In this document: piece after piece, positions 10,838 to 21,349 of the stretch
Layout of the letters: each line of letters opens with the position of its first letter
Numbering within the stretch: the first letter of the stretch is position 1
NCBI RefSeq assembly: GCF_047511655.1
Contig: NC_133392.1
Location: forward strand, 158,834,542-158,898,541
Reading direction: 5' to 3'
DNA length: 64,000 nucleotides
Origin: Castor canadensis
Lineage: Eukaryota > Chordata > Mammalia > Rodentia > Castoridae
Translations under genes and position numbers: made by a program
Notes under the pieces: model-generated
Seen by the model: the letters and a program-made list of their open reading frames with translations, nothing else
The model's database searches: none
Told to the model about the DNA's origin: nothing

Positions 10838-11040
10838 AATAGCTGCAAGGCGTGGGGTGGCTCAGTGGTAGAACACTTGCCTTACCTAGCATTTGTGAGC
10901 CCCTTGGTTTTCTTGTTTCTTTCTTTTTTTGGTGGTATGGGGTTTGAACTCAGGGATTTACACTTGCTAGACAGGTGCTCTATCACTTGAGCCACTCCAC
11001 CAGTGAGGCCCTGGATTTGATCCCCAGCTAAGTAAGAAAG
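10838..11040 (+). repeat. ID-like SINE split by an antisense SINE
   Basis: A sense ID (GGTGGCTCAGTGGTAGAACA) breaks after TTTGTGAGCCCC (about 10904). An antisense ID-like monomer fills 10905-11006 (GGGGTTTGAACTCAGGGATT). The sense copy resumes with GAGGCCCTGGATTTGATCCC and a purine tail. It all lies inside L1: three nested layers. Confidence 0.75.
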
Positions 11041-11334
11041 AGAGAAAGAGAAGGAAAATTCACAGATAGTTGAAAAGTAAACAACAGACGAATAACTCAT
11101 GAGTCAAAGGTGAAAACACAAGGAACACTACACAATGAAAATGAAAACACAACACATTAAAATTTGTGGGATACAACTAAACCAATGTTTATAATTAAAC
11201 ATATGGTTTTAAAAAGATAATAGAAAAGAACTGTCCAAAATAAGTTATTTAAAGTTCCATCTTAAGCAATTAGAAAAAGATTAGCTAATTAAACCCAAAA
11301 TAGGTACTAAAAAGAAGAAAGTAAGAAAGATAAG

Positions 11335-11415
11335 AAGGCAAGAGGTTTAGCTCAGTGGTAGAACATGTACCTAGTGTGTGCACAGTCCTGGCTGCTGTCC
11401 CCAGCACCACAAGAT
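11335..11415 (+). repeat. ID element
   Basis: GTTTAGCTCAGTGGTAGAAC and GTCCCCAGCACCACAAGA match the classical rodent ID unit. Confidence 0.75.
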
Positions 11416-11424
11416 CAATCAATG

Positions 11425-11850
11425 AAAAGTGAAATACAATTACACACCTATTACAATGGCCCAGATTGAAACACTGATGTCACCAATGCTGGTGAGATGT
11501 GAAGGAGCCAGAACCCTACTTACTGCTGGAGGGTGTGAAATAGTACAGCTGCTTTGGAAGACAGGGAGGTAGTTTTCTAAAAGAACCTAAACATGTTCTT
11601 ACTATGCAGTCCAGCAATCACATTTCTTGGTATTTACCCAAAGGAGGTGAAAACTTATTTCCACACAAAATGTGTCCATATTTATATGCTGCATATTTAT
11701 AGCAGCATATAGTAATCACATAGCAGAATATTATAAACATAATTGTCCAACTGGGAGAAAACCAAATCGTCCTTCAGTAGGTGAATGAATAAATAAACAG
11801 TGAAACATTCAGACAATGGCTTATTACTCAACACTAAGAAGTACATACTA
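11425..11850 (+). repeat. L1 ORF2 3' end / 3' UTR fragment
   Basis: ACACCTATTACAATGGCCCA, TATGCAGTCCAGCAATCAC, TCAGTAGGTGAATGAATAAA are hallmarks of the L1 ORF2 C-terminal region. Confidence 0.7.
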
Positions 11851-12165
11851 CTAGCTGGGCACCATGGCTCACACCTATAATCCTAGCTACTCAGGAGGCA
11901 GAGATCAAGAGGATGGCAGTTCAAAGCCACCCCAGGCAAATAGTTTTTGAGATCCTCTCTCAAAAATACCCACCACACATACAAAAAAGGGGCTGGAGGA
12001 GTGGCTCAAGGGTAGGCCCTGAGTTCAAGCCCCCCCCCAAAAAAAAGAAAGAAAGAATTATCAGAGGGCTAGGGGTGTAACTCAATGGTAGAGCACTTGC
12101 CTACCATGTGCTTGCCTTGGGTTTAATCCCCAGTACTGCAAAAAAAAAAAAAAAAAAAGAAAGAA
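11851..12165 (+). repeat. Dimeric SINE followed by an ID element
   Basis: Dimer at about 11851-12055 (GCTGGGCACCATGGCTCACA to a C/A tail). A separate ID at 12066-12165 (GGGTGTAACTCAATGGTAGA) ends in about 19 A. Confidence 0.85.
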
Positions 12166-12169
12166 AGAC

Positions 12170-12345
12170 TTCCCTGACTGCCATCCCCTATCTCCCCCGT
12201 ATACCAAAGATTGAACCCAGGGCCTGAGTTTCAACACCAGCCCTTTCCTTCTTTGTCCAGGCTGGCCTCAAACACTCGATCTTTCTGCCTCCACCTCCCT
12301 AATGGCTGAGCATGTGCCACCACGCCTGGCTCTACCTCACCTTAT
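12170..12345 (-). repeat. SINE (antisense)
   Basis: GATTGAACCCAGGGCCTGAG then CAGGCTGGCCTCAAACACTC, an ID-like unit followed by a B1-like unit, both diverged. Confidence 0.65.
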
Positions 12346-12349
12346 GAGG

Positions 12350-12545
12350 CCACCATTAATCTGATGCCAAAACCAGACAGAGAAATTACAAACAAAACTG
12401 TAGCTCAATATCTTTCAACATCTTTCACATAGATGTAAACATTCTTAATATTTCTCAGTTGAAGCCAACAATAAAGTATTAGATGTCATGACTGATGGGA
12501 TTTATGCTAGGAATGCAAGATTTTTACTAACATTAAAAAAATTAA
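12350..12545 (+). repeat. L1 ORF2 fragment (RT region)
   Basis: TTATGAGGCCACCATTAATC and TGATGCCAAAACCAGACAGA align with the L1 ORF2 segment before the YADD region. It is upstream, in L1 order, of the fragment at 11425, so at least two L1 copies or a rearrangement are present. Confidence 0.7.
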
Positions 12546-12547
12546 CC

Positions 12548-12770
12548 TTTGTTGGCAGAGTGGCTCAAGTGGTAAGCACCCACCTAGCAAGCATGAGGCC
12601 CTGAGTTCAAACCCCAGTACTGCCAAAAAAAAAAATACAAAAAAAAAAACCAAAAACCCAAAAAACCCTAGGGCTGGCGGAATGGCTCAAGTGGTGGAGT
12701 GCCTGCCTAGAAAGTGTGAGGGCCTGAGTTCAAACCCAAATACCACACACACACACACACACACACATAT
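12548..12770 (+). repeat. Two ID-like SINE units, second with (AC)n tail
   Basis: First unit 12553-12660 ends in a long A-rich run. The second (12671-12770, GGCTGGCGGAATGGCTCAAG) ends in about 12 AC repeats (12745-12768), a microsatellite grown from the SINE tail. Confidence 0.85.
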
Positions 12771-12824
12771 TAATCTTGAGCACACCTGCAGTGCAAGAGA
12801 CCCAATCTTCAAAATAATCAAAGC

Positions 12825-13245
12825 AAAATGGACTGGAGGTCCTTTTGGTAGGCTGAAGCAGGAGGATTTGAGCCTAGTAGTTAGATGCCAACCTGGGCAG
12901 TATAACAAGACCTCAACTCAAAAATAAACAGACTGGGTATAGTGTCTTGTGCCTGAAATCCCAGCTACTCAGGAGGCAGAGATCCAGAGGTTCAAGGTTC
13001 CAGGTGAACCTGGGAAAAAGTTCATGAGACCTCCATCTCATGATAGGCTTGGTTTTGCTCACCTGTCATCTCAGCTACTGCAGGAAGGATAAATAGGAGA
13101 ATGGTGGTCTCAGCCAGCCCAGGGAATAAAGTGAGAACCTATCTCAAAACTAACCAGAGTAAAATCAACTGGAAGCATGGCTCAAGAGGAAAAGCTCCTG
13201 CTTAGCAATCAAAAGACCCTGAGTTCAAAAAAAAAAAAAAAAAGG
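12825..13245 (+). repeat. B1-like monomer and a three-unit SINE
   Basis: B1-like piece at 12825-12928. The composite at 12932-13245 has left unit (AATCCCAGCTACTCAGGAGG), a middle B1-like unit (ATCTCAGCTACTGCAGGAAG, AACTAACCAGAGTAAAATCA), then an ID-like unit and poly-A. This is the sense-orientation copy of the trimer. Confidence 0.7.
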
Positions 13246-13560
13246 TAACTTATGTAATTACCAAATTAACAGAAAATTTATAATAATCTCAGTAGATGCA
13301 AAGCAGCTATCAAATCCAGCTCCACTCACCACTCACCACAAACTCTGAGCAAACAGAAGGAAAGGGCTGGGGATGTGGCTCTGTAACAGAACAGTTGCCT
13401 AGCATTCAAGACTCCATCCACAGCGTTGCCACCCCCAACATAGAAGGAAACTTCCTCACCTCCACAAAGGATGGCTACAAAAACTCTGCAGCTACGATTA
13501 TGCTTAATGGTGAGAGCCTGAGTGCTTTCTTCACAGAGCAAGAAAGCCTGCTTTTACCAC
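13246..13560 (+). repeat. L1 ORF2 fragment
   Basis: AATCTCAGTAGATGCAAAGC, GAAGGAAACTTCCTCACCTC, TGCTTAATGGTGAGAGCCTG match the ORF2 region after the RT core. An ID element interrupts it at about 13365-13432. Confidence 0.7.
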
Positions 13561-13562
13561 AT

Positions 13563-13912
13563 TTTTTTGTTGTTGTTGGCAGCACTAGGGTTTGAACTCA
13601 GGGCCTCACACTTGCTAGGCAAGTGCTCTTACTACTTAAGCCACTCTGCCAGCCTGTTTTCACAGGCTGTTTTTTTTTTTCTTTTCTTTTTTTCCAGATA
13701 GGGTCTCTTGAACTATTTGCCTAGGGCTTTGAACTGCAATCTTCTTGATCTCTGCCTCCTGAGTAGCTAGGATTACAGGTATGAGCCACTGGCCCCCAGC
13801 TTTTGTGTGTGTATGTGTGTGTGTATGTGTGTGTGATACTGGGATTTGAACTAGGGCTTCATGCTTGCTAGGCAGGCACTCTACCACTTAAGCCACTCTT
13901 CTAGCCTTACAA
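13563..13912 (-). repeat. Antisense SINEs with a (TG)n stretch
   Basis: ID-like (13563-13660), B1-like (13667-13800), then a second ID-like unit (13834-13912). TG repeats at 13803-13833 sit at the position of its A-tail. Confidence 0.8.
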
Positions 13913-13914
13913 CA

Positions 13915-14227
13915 TCTATTAAACATTTTGTAGGAGGTCCTAGCCAGGTCAATAAGAAAAAGAAATAATTACAAAATACTCTGACAACTCAATAATAAGA
14001 CATATAGCCCAACTTTTAAAATGCACAAATCTGAAGAGACATTCACAAAGAAACAAATACAAATGACTAATAAATTTATGGGAACTCACTTAGTATCATT
14101 AGCTCTCACAGAAATGCAAGTTAGAACCACAGTGAGAAACTACTACAAACCCAGGATGGCCAGGCTGTGAACCAGTACACTGCTGTTGGGAAAGCGAAAT
14201 GGTACAGTCACTATAGAAACAGTGTGG
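13915..14227 (+). repeat. L1 ORF2 3' fragment
   Basis: CCTAGCCAGGTCAATAAGA, ATGACTAATAAATTTATGGG, GCTGTTGGGAAAGCGAAATG match the distal L1 ORF2. An antisense SINE begins at 14228. Confidence 0.65.
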
Positions 14228-14350
14228 CAATTTTTTTTGGTGAGACTGGGGTTTGAACTCAGGGCTTCACATTTGCAAAGCAGGAGCTCTACCACTTGCG
14301 TTGCACATCTATTCCATTCAGCCCACTTTGCTCTGGCTGGTTGGTGTGGA
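14228..14350 (-). repeat. SINE (antisense)
   Basis: TTTTTTTTGGTGAGACTGG and GTTTGAACTCAGGGCTTCAC start an ID-like unit. The following B1 part is short and diverged. Confidence 0.65.
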
Positions 14351-14771
14351 CATTGAAACCACACAGGACAGGGACCAAATATAGCAAGAACATTCTTCAA
14401 GGTAAGAGAGGACATGGCCGTGGGTCAGATGACTGCACCAAGGATAATGGGGTGTATATTCTGAGGTCATGAGGATCAAAGCTGAGTGTGTTTACAGGGA
14501 AAGGTGGCAAACGGTCTAGAAAATGGACGAGGGGCAAGACATTATTTTTGAGAAACTCTGGGTTGAAAATGTAAAGAAAGAATCTGGCTAGAGAGAGAAG
14601 AGAGAGAATGAAAGAGATTGTAAAGAATCCTTATATTCACACAATGAAATATTGTATAGCAACAAATACAAGCTGCTGTGTGCTAAACTACTGATACGGA
14701 TAGTGATTACTGTTAGGGAGGAGGGCTGCTGGGTCCAGGAGAGGTTGGGAAGGGTACTTCCAGATATGATG

Positions 14772-15015
14772 TCTTAGCCAGGATGCTGGTGGCTCGTGCA
14801 TGTAATCCTAGTTACTTGGGAGGCAGAGATCAGGAGAATCATGATTAAGAGCCAGTCGGGACAAATAGTTCATGAACTATTTGTTGAGAATACCCAACAC
14901 AAAATAGGGCTGGTAGAGTGGTTCAAGTGATAGTGCTCCTGCCTAGCAAGCCTAACAAGCATGAGGTTGCCCAAGTTCGAACCCCAGTATGGCCAAAAAA
15001 AAAAAAAAAAAGAGA
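14772..15015 (+). repeat. Dimeric SINE
   Basis: TGTAATCCTAGTTACTTGGG, AATACCCAACACAAAATAGG, GTTCGAACCCCAGTATGGCC, 18-A tail. Confidence 0.88.
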
Positions 15016-15254
15016 GATTTGCTGTCTTTCTTGATCTGGGGCAGTCATTTAAACAGGTATGTTCACTTTATGAGAGGTAATTGAGGGATATAATGATGAC
15101 TTGCCCGTTTTTCTGCATAAATGCCTTGCTTACTAACATCTAGATATTTTCTGCACTGTGTGGCATTGTACGTAAGGTACTTGTGCCTAGCAGCGGGCCT
15201 GGTATGTACAAGGTGCTATCACAGACTTGCTGGTGCATGGGAATGAATGGTAGT

Positions 15255-15480
15255 CATTAACTGTTACGATGTCAGCTGCCATTTGTTGAGCTTCCTGTGC
15301 ACAAGCACTGCTCTCAGTGCCTTGTGTTCACTCATTCTGTCCCCATGAACACTGTGAGTAGAGACTATTATTATCCTTATTTTGTAGATGAGGAAACTGA
15401 AGTGCAGAGGGGTCAAGGCACTTATCTAAGGTCACACATCTGGGAAGTACCTGGAGATGGATTCATGCTGTTGAGCCCGG
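15255..15480 (-). repeat. MIR element (antisense)
   Basis: TATTATCCTTATTTTGTAGA, GAGGAAACTGAAGTGCAGAG and AAGGTCACACATCTGGGAAG are the MIR core read in reverse. Confidence 0.8.
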
Positions 15481-15489
15481 AACCCCTTG

Positions 15490-15960
15490 CTCTTTTGTTT
15501 GGTTTTGTTTTGGTTTTGCAGTGCTGAGGCTGGAACCCAGGGCCTCTCACATGCTAGGCAAGTGCTCTGCCTCTGAGCTACATCTCTAGCCCTGCCTTGA
15601 TCTTACAGCCTCTTCAATAATGTAGTTAGCCTCCTCCTGACCAGCTATGTACCCCCTTGTTTATTTTTTTATTTTTTTGAGGTACTGGGGTTTGAACTTA
15701 GGGCCTATACCTTGAGCCTCTCCACCAGCCCCTTTTTGTGAAGGGTTTTTCGAGATAAGGGTCCTCGAACTATTTGCTTTAGCTGGTTTTGAACCTTGAT
15801 CCTCCAGATCTCTGTCTCCTGAGTAGTTAGGATTACAGGCATGAGGCACCGGTGACTATTTTTATTTATTTATTTATTTATTTATTTTTAATTCGTGGTG
15901 TTAGGGATGAAACTCATGGCTTTGTGAATGCTAGGCAAATATTCTACCACTGTGCCAGAT
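15490..15960 (-). repeat. Antisense SINE group with (TTTA)n
   Basis: ID (15490-15597), dimer (15660-15857), and an ID-like unit (about 15888-15960). The last has TTTATTTA repeats at 15861-15886 in its tail. Confidence 0.8.
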
Positions 15961-16256
15961 CCCAAACCCCTTACTCAAATTTTAACACATTTTACTGAAT
16001 CAAGGAAAATTCTACTTTCCTGACATATGTGATAATAAGAAGTTGGAGTATCATTATATGCTTCCTAAGGGTCCTGGAGAAAAAATGGCAGCTCCATGAA
16101 TCAAGTGACGGTCATTTGAAGAGTCCAAGAGTCCTGCTTGCTAGTGGTGTCTCACTTGAGCTCCCAGGATTGTGAGAGTGAATCTTACACAGAGGGACCT
16201 CATCTCACAGACTCCTGGGTATATACCCAAGGCTGGAGCCCAAGAGTCATCAGGTT

Positions 16257-16912
16257 GAGCTGGGTGCTGGTGGCTCACGACTGTAATCCTAGCTACTCAA
16301 GAGGCTGAGATCTGGAGGATTGAGGTTCGAAGCCAGCCTGGACAAATAGTTTGTGAGACCCTATCTTGAAAAAAAATTCATCACAAAAATAGGGCTTTTG
16401 GTGTGGCTCAAGATGTAGGTCCTGAGTTCAAACCCCAGTACCACAAAAAAAAAAAAAAAAAAAGACTTACCAGGTTCTGCTGCAGAGTGGGAACCCCAAA
16501 GGAAGGGCTGTTTTCCTCCACAGTACAATAACTCCAGTGGGATTTGGTGTCCTGCTACCATCCTTGAGGGGGTGCATAGCTGGGTGCCAGTGGCTCAAGC
16601 AGTAAGAGTGCAAGCGTGAGGCCTTGAGTTCAAACCCCAGTACTACCAAAAAAAAAAAAAAGAGAAAAGAAAAAGAAAAGCCGGGTGCCAGTAGCTCACA
16701 TCTGTAATCCTAAATACTTACTTAGAGGCTGAGATCAGTAAGGTTAGGGTTCCAGGCCAGTCTGGCTGGGCAAGGAATTTGAGAGACTCCATCTCTAAAG
16801 TAACCAGAACAAAAAGGACTGGAGGTGTAGCTCAAGCAGTAGAACATCTGCTTTGGAAACACAAAGCCCTGAGTTCAAACCTCAGTCCCACAAAAAAAAA
16901 AAAAAAAAAAAC
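16257..16912 (+). repeat. Three sense SINEs in a row
   Basis: Dimer 16257-16462 (poly-A 19), ID-like 16577-16675 (tail AAAAGAAAAAG), and a longer dimer 16680-16912 (AACCAGAACAAAAAGGACTG linker, 20-A tail). Confidence 0.85.
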
Positions 16913-18360
16913 CTGAGGGAAAATTCTCTGCTTTCCAGCAAGAGCTGCAGGTGGGATGCGGCATGTGAAATTTTACCCTATCACTAGGTGGCACCACAGG
17001 TCCACTGCGCTTTGCCCTCCTGTTCAGCAGTTCATAGGAGCAAAGCCAAGAATGTCAAGGGCAAAAGACACTTTAAAGCCCTTAATTTACAGGCACCAGA
17101 GCATGGCTATAATTCCAGATTTAAAGTTTGACCTACTTAACGTCAAAGAAGTGATTTCTAAATACTTCTTTTGGAAAATGAATCTATGCCTGCTCTAAAC
17201 TCATGGGTGTTTTTCTTCTCCATGTAATGACCCATTTATTCTCAGCTTTCCCTCTTGGATTATGGATCCTATTTCCAAATGGGTTGCTTATTAGTTTTAG
17301 GTTCCTTGGAGTGTTTTGTTCTGGGGGCAGAGCACATGACCCTAAAAGTTAACTTAGGGGCTGGGGAACATGAGGTCAGGGGTTTGCCCAAGCAGCCATG
17401 TATGTTGACCCTCAGGATGGCTGTCACCCGTTTGGGAACCAAGCACTACACTTCAGTATTTACTCAGGTGTCCTGCTGTAACATGCTCAGGGATGGGAGG
17501 CATAATCACAAAGTGCCCATCATCCCTGGAACTCAGCAGAGGAATGCCACTAACACTGAAAGAAATATCCAAGCTGTATGATCACAGAGGCCAAGTTCCC
17601 ACTCCCAGCTGCATCCTGTGCCTGACACCCAGAGGACATGCCAGTCTCTAGAGAACCCTGCAGCCTCTTTCTCTCAGCTTGAACTGGGCAGTCTCCTCTT
17701 CTGGGCCTAGGCCACCTGGGTCCCTACAGCCTGGATCCCAGGACAGCTGGGCTTCCCCAGAAGCTTACTCAGACTCGGATGGCCCTTCCTCCAGTCCAAG
17801 CACGTTAGGAATGTCAATCTGCTTACTGCTTGTGACAATCCTATGCACAGGTACTGTGGGCTCCCCATTTTCCTCAGAGAGGAAATTGAGGTGCAGATGA
17901 CAAAGAGCCAACTTAAGGCCACACAGCCCACATGGGCTCATTGCTCTCAGTCCTGTTCCATGCCACCTTCTCTCCGATCAGCTCAATTGTCCTCAGTGCT
18001 CTGCTACCTCAGTCCCAGAAGGTCGGGACTCACCAGTTTGTTAAGGGTGGCCTTAAGTCAGGCAGATACTGGCTGGCTGAATGTCCATCCGCGTACTCAG
18101 AGGACCTGCTCTGTGTGGGAAGGAGAGAGGTGGGCTCTGTACAGCACCCAGGGATGTCTTCTCATGCCCTAGAGCTGGACTGCCATGTGTCTTCTGTCTC
18201 ACCCCATGGCCAGGAGTGGGTCAGACGAACTGTGCTCATCTCCACATTGGCTGTTCCTAGGGCACATGCCAGTATTTATTAACACTCTTCTGTTGCATGA
18301 CTGAATTATGAATTCAAACTTACACAAGGCCAAGTCTTCAGCTTAAAAATGATATTTCTT
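16913..18360. other. Intergenic sequence, mostly unique
   Basis: No coding exon recognised. A MIR-like core (antisense) lies at about 17820-17945 (GGAAATTGAGGTGCAGATGA). Confidence 0.45.
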
Positions 18361-18361
18361 G

Positions 18362-18457
18362 GGCTGGGGGTGTAGCTCAATGGTAGAGCACTTGTCTACT
18401 AGCATCACTTGACATGCACTTTTGTAGTGTTGGGTTCCATTCCCAGCACTACAGAAA
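18362..18457 (+). repeat. ID element
   Basis: GGGGTGTAGCTCAATGGTAG and CCATTCCCAGCACTACAG; A-rich tail. Confidence 0.8.
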
Positions 18458-18723
18458 AAAACAAACATTTCTTTTGTTTAATGGGTGAAGTATGCACAGT
18501 TAATGCTTTAGAGTATGGAAGTGCATGTCATCTCTTACCTGTTTAGTCCCTCAGCACTAATTGCAGTCCTGATGAAGTAACTATGGCATGGGCTGGGTAG
18601 ATGGTAAAGTGATGATGGGAAGGAGGGAGCAGGACTGGTAGGCTCTTAACCACCAGGTGGCCTCCCTACTTCCCTAAAATATAAAGGAAAAAAAATGACC
18701 CATAGTCCTACTTCCCAGATACT

Positions 18724-19210
18724 TTTTTTGTGTGGTGCTGGGGTTTGAATGTAGGGCCTACATCTTGAGCCACTTCACCAGCTCTTTTTTGTGTTGAGTT
18801 TTTTGAGATAGGGTCTCATGAACTATTTGCATGGGCTGGGTTTGTACTATGATCCTCCTCGTCTCTGCCTCCTGAGTAGCTAGATTACAGAAGTGAGTGA
18901 CCTGAGCCCGGCACCTCATTCATTTTTTTAAAAATTGTGACACCAACAGAAAAAAAAATGCATAAAGTATATGTGTAGAGTGGGAAATTGTAAATCTGCA
19001 CAGTCACCCAGGCTGAAGAGGAAAGGTTAACACTCTCCCCAGCTCCTGCACCTCCATGTTCTCTCCCTGTCATTCATTGAGAGGCTCTAACTATGCTACT
19101 TTTGATGATAATTATTTCCTTTTTCCTGTTGGCAGTACTGGGGTTTGAACTCTCTGGGCCTTATGCTTGCTAGCAGGCGCTGTATCACTGAGCCACTCCA
19201 GCAGCCCTTC
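18724..19210 (-). repeat. Antisense dimeric SINE and ID-like SINE
   Basis: Dimer 18724-18920 (GCTGGGGTTTGAATGTAGGG, TAGGGTCTCATGAACTATTT). ID-like unit 19128-19205. Confidence 0.8.
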
Positions 19211-19264
19211 ATTTCCTTGTTTTGTGTGGGTCTGAGCATGCGTCCTACCATTTGAGCCACCCCC

Positions 19265-19670
19265 TTTTTTTTGGCAGCACTGGGGCTTGAACTCAGGGTT
19301 TCACACGAGGCATGGGCTCTAGCGCTTTAGCCCTCCCTCTAGCCTTTTTTTCTCTGGTTATTTTGGAGATAGGGTCTTGCTTTTTGTCCAGGTGGGCCTG
19401 GACCTCAATCCTCCTATTTTATGCTTTCTGAAGTAGCTGGTATGAAAGATGGGGGTCTCATGAACTTTTTGCCCAGGCTGGCCTGGAACTGTGATTCTCC
19501 CAATCTCAACCTCTCAAGTAGTTAGAATTACAGAGGTGAGCCACCAGTGCCTGGCTATCCAGCCCTTTTGTTTTCGTATTTTGTTTCTGAGATAGGGTCT
19601 TGATAACTATTGCCCTGGCTGGACTCAAACTTGAGGTCATCCTGTAACCTCTTACAGGAGCCACATAGCT
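19265..19670 (-). repeat. Three-unit SINE (antisense) plus a B1-like fragment
   Basis: ID-like (19265-19345), B1-like A (GGTTATTTTGGAGATAGGGT to AAGTAGCTGGTATGA) and B1-like B (GATGGGGGTCTCATGAAC to CACCAGTGCCTGGC) make a composite of about 290 bp. A B1-like piece follows (19565-19670). Confidence 0.7.
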
Positions 19671-19942
19671 ATTTTCCTTGTTTACTTTATTGCTTCACTG
19701 CCTATTTAGCTTTTCCTTATAGAGCTTTAGGTCCTTGCACGTGGCTTCTTTCACATCTTCCTCCCTTTCCTCAATATTGTAATTTCCTGTTGTGAGAAGC
19801 TGAAATTCATTGTTTTTCTTGATGTGATGTTCCATTGCAAATACACTGCAATTAACCCATCGGGTCTGTGGTTGGTAAGCATTGAGTTATTTCCATTTTG
19901 GTGTTGTTCGTGTTTTCTGAACTCCTCTAAAACTGTATCTGG

Positions 19943-20040
19943 ATTTTTTTTTTTTTTTTTACTTTTTGCAGTACTGGGGTTTGAATTCAGGGCCTCACAC
20001 TTACTAGACAGGTAGTCTATCACTTGAGCTACTCTGCCAT
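19943..20040 (-). repeat. ID-like SINE (antisense)
   Basis: 18-T run then CAGTACTGGGGTTTGAATTC, CACTTACTAGACAGGTAG. Confidence 0.8.
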
Positions 20041-20487
20041 CACTGGATGCATTTCTTCATGCTCAATATATAGTTTATATACCTAGTTGTAGAACTTCTA
20101 GTCAAAGGGTATAGCTATTAGTAATTTTAGTAATGTTTTCTTACTATTTATTCTTAGTAAACATTAGTAGTACAAGGGGATTTCACTGTGGTAATATACA
20201 ATACTTTAGTAACTATTTTCAATTGTGTTCTAGAAAGGTTATACCAGCTTGCATTCCCATAAGTACTCCTATCACTGTGTGTGTTTCTTGCTACTTCATG
20301 TTCTACACTCCACCCTGACATGAAAAAACACTAAAATAGCTAAGTGGTCAGAAGGTAATGGTGCAAAAATATACAGAATGAAAAGTAAAAACCTTTTCCC
20401 CAAAGGTTAACACTACAACAATTTCATAAGTATTCTTCCATAAAAAACAGAAAAAATGAACAATTACTTTAAGTATTTAAAATTTTT

Positions 20488-20752
20488 TTTTATTCATCTT
20501 TTGTTTTTGTGATATTGGAGATTGAATTCAGGGGCTTCCACTCATTAGGCAAGTAGCCCTACCATTTGAGCCACACCTCTGGTCCTAAGATTTTTTGTTT
20601 AATTAACTTACTTGAGACTATCTCAAATAAGTTAATTAAATAAGGTAAGACTGTGTTGCCCAAGCTGGTCTCAAACTGAGGGCTCAAGAAATCCTCCTTC
20701 TTAAGCTTCCTGAATACTTGGGACCACAGGTGCACACTATAGCCAGCTGTTT
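20488..20752 (-). repeat. Antisense SINE containing a 43-bp palindrome
   Basis: ID-like unit (about 20505-20587) and B1-like unit (about 20645-20752, GTTGCCCAAGCTGGTCTCAA). Between them, at the B1 A-rich end, is the inverted repeat 20598-20640. Confidence 0.7.
20598..20640. repeat. Near-perfect inverted repeat (20-bp arms, 3-bp loop)
   Basis: Left arm 20598-20617, loop CTA, right arm 20621-20640. The arms pair with one mismatch. AT-rich, could extrude as a cruciform. Confidence 0.9.
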
Positions 20753-20763
20753 ATTCTTTTCCT

Positions 20764-20842
20764 GGGCTGGGAGTGTGGCTCAGTGTTAGAGCACTTGACT
20801 AGTTCTTGTGAGGTCCTGGGCTAGATCCCCAGGACTGCAAAT
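20764..20842 (+). repeat. ID element
   Basis: GGGAGTGTGGCTCAGTGTTA and TAGATCCCCAGGACTGCAAA. It is followed by a T run, not an A tail. Confidence 0.7.
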
Positions 20843-20905
20843 AAGTTTTTTTTTTTTTCAATGAGTTATGAATGTATTTGCTGTTGGCAAGTAAATCAAT
20901 TATAA

Positions 20906-21346
20906 ATGGTCCCTCTTCTAGGATGGTCAAATTATGCCTTTTTGACGTTGTAATGGTGCAAAATGATGTGCATTCGTAGAAGCCATACTTATATGTTGTA
21001 TGATTCCCTCTCGTGACGCTGGGCAGACACAGTGAGCCACGGTTACGTCAGCCACACGATCACAGATCACAAGGTCAAACAGCTGACTGTGTACAGTGTA
21101 CTGTGCTGCCAGCATCTTGGGAGATCACCTGGATTGAGTAAATGACATGAAATATTCAACACTTTACTATAAAACAGGCTTTGCACTTGGGGGTTTTGCC
21201 TAACTTCAAGGCTAATGTAAGTATGTTGAGACTATTCAATGTGTTCAGGAAGTTAGATATACTGAACTTATTTTTGACTTAGGATGTTTTCAGTTTATGA
21301 TTGGCTTATTGGGATGTAGTGCTATCACAAGTGGAAGAGCATCTGT
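20906..21346 (+). mobile_element. MER2-like non-autonomous Tigger DNA transposon
   Basis: Matches recalled MER2 over most of its length: ATGGTGCAAAATGATGTGCA, CTCTCGTGACGCTGGGCAGA, AAATATTCAACACTTTACTA, AAGAGCATCTGT at the end. Related termini (GGTCCC at the left, GCATCTGT at the right) support a near full-length copy. No coding capacity. Confidence 0.7.
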
Positions 21347-21349
21347 ACC

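Larger units (their letters stand above)
10250..11330 (+). repeat. Degenerate L1 ORF2 fragment (endonuclease to RT region)
   Basis: Nucleotide sequence follows L1 ORF2: ATATCAGACAAACAGATTGC, GAAGATTTCAACACTTCTC, CAGCAGAATACACACTATTT, GGCCATCTGCTGGGTTATAA, AACACATTAAAATTTGTGGG. Stops and frameshifts are frequent. SINEs interrupt it at 10403-10500 and 10838-11040. Confidence 0.75.

Noticed and set aside
12066-12165. tRNA-like sequences (A/B-box patterns in many ID-like units)
   Set aside because: These are tRNA-derived SINEs with A-tails and no complete cloverleaf or anticodon arm, not tRNA genes.
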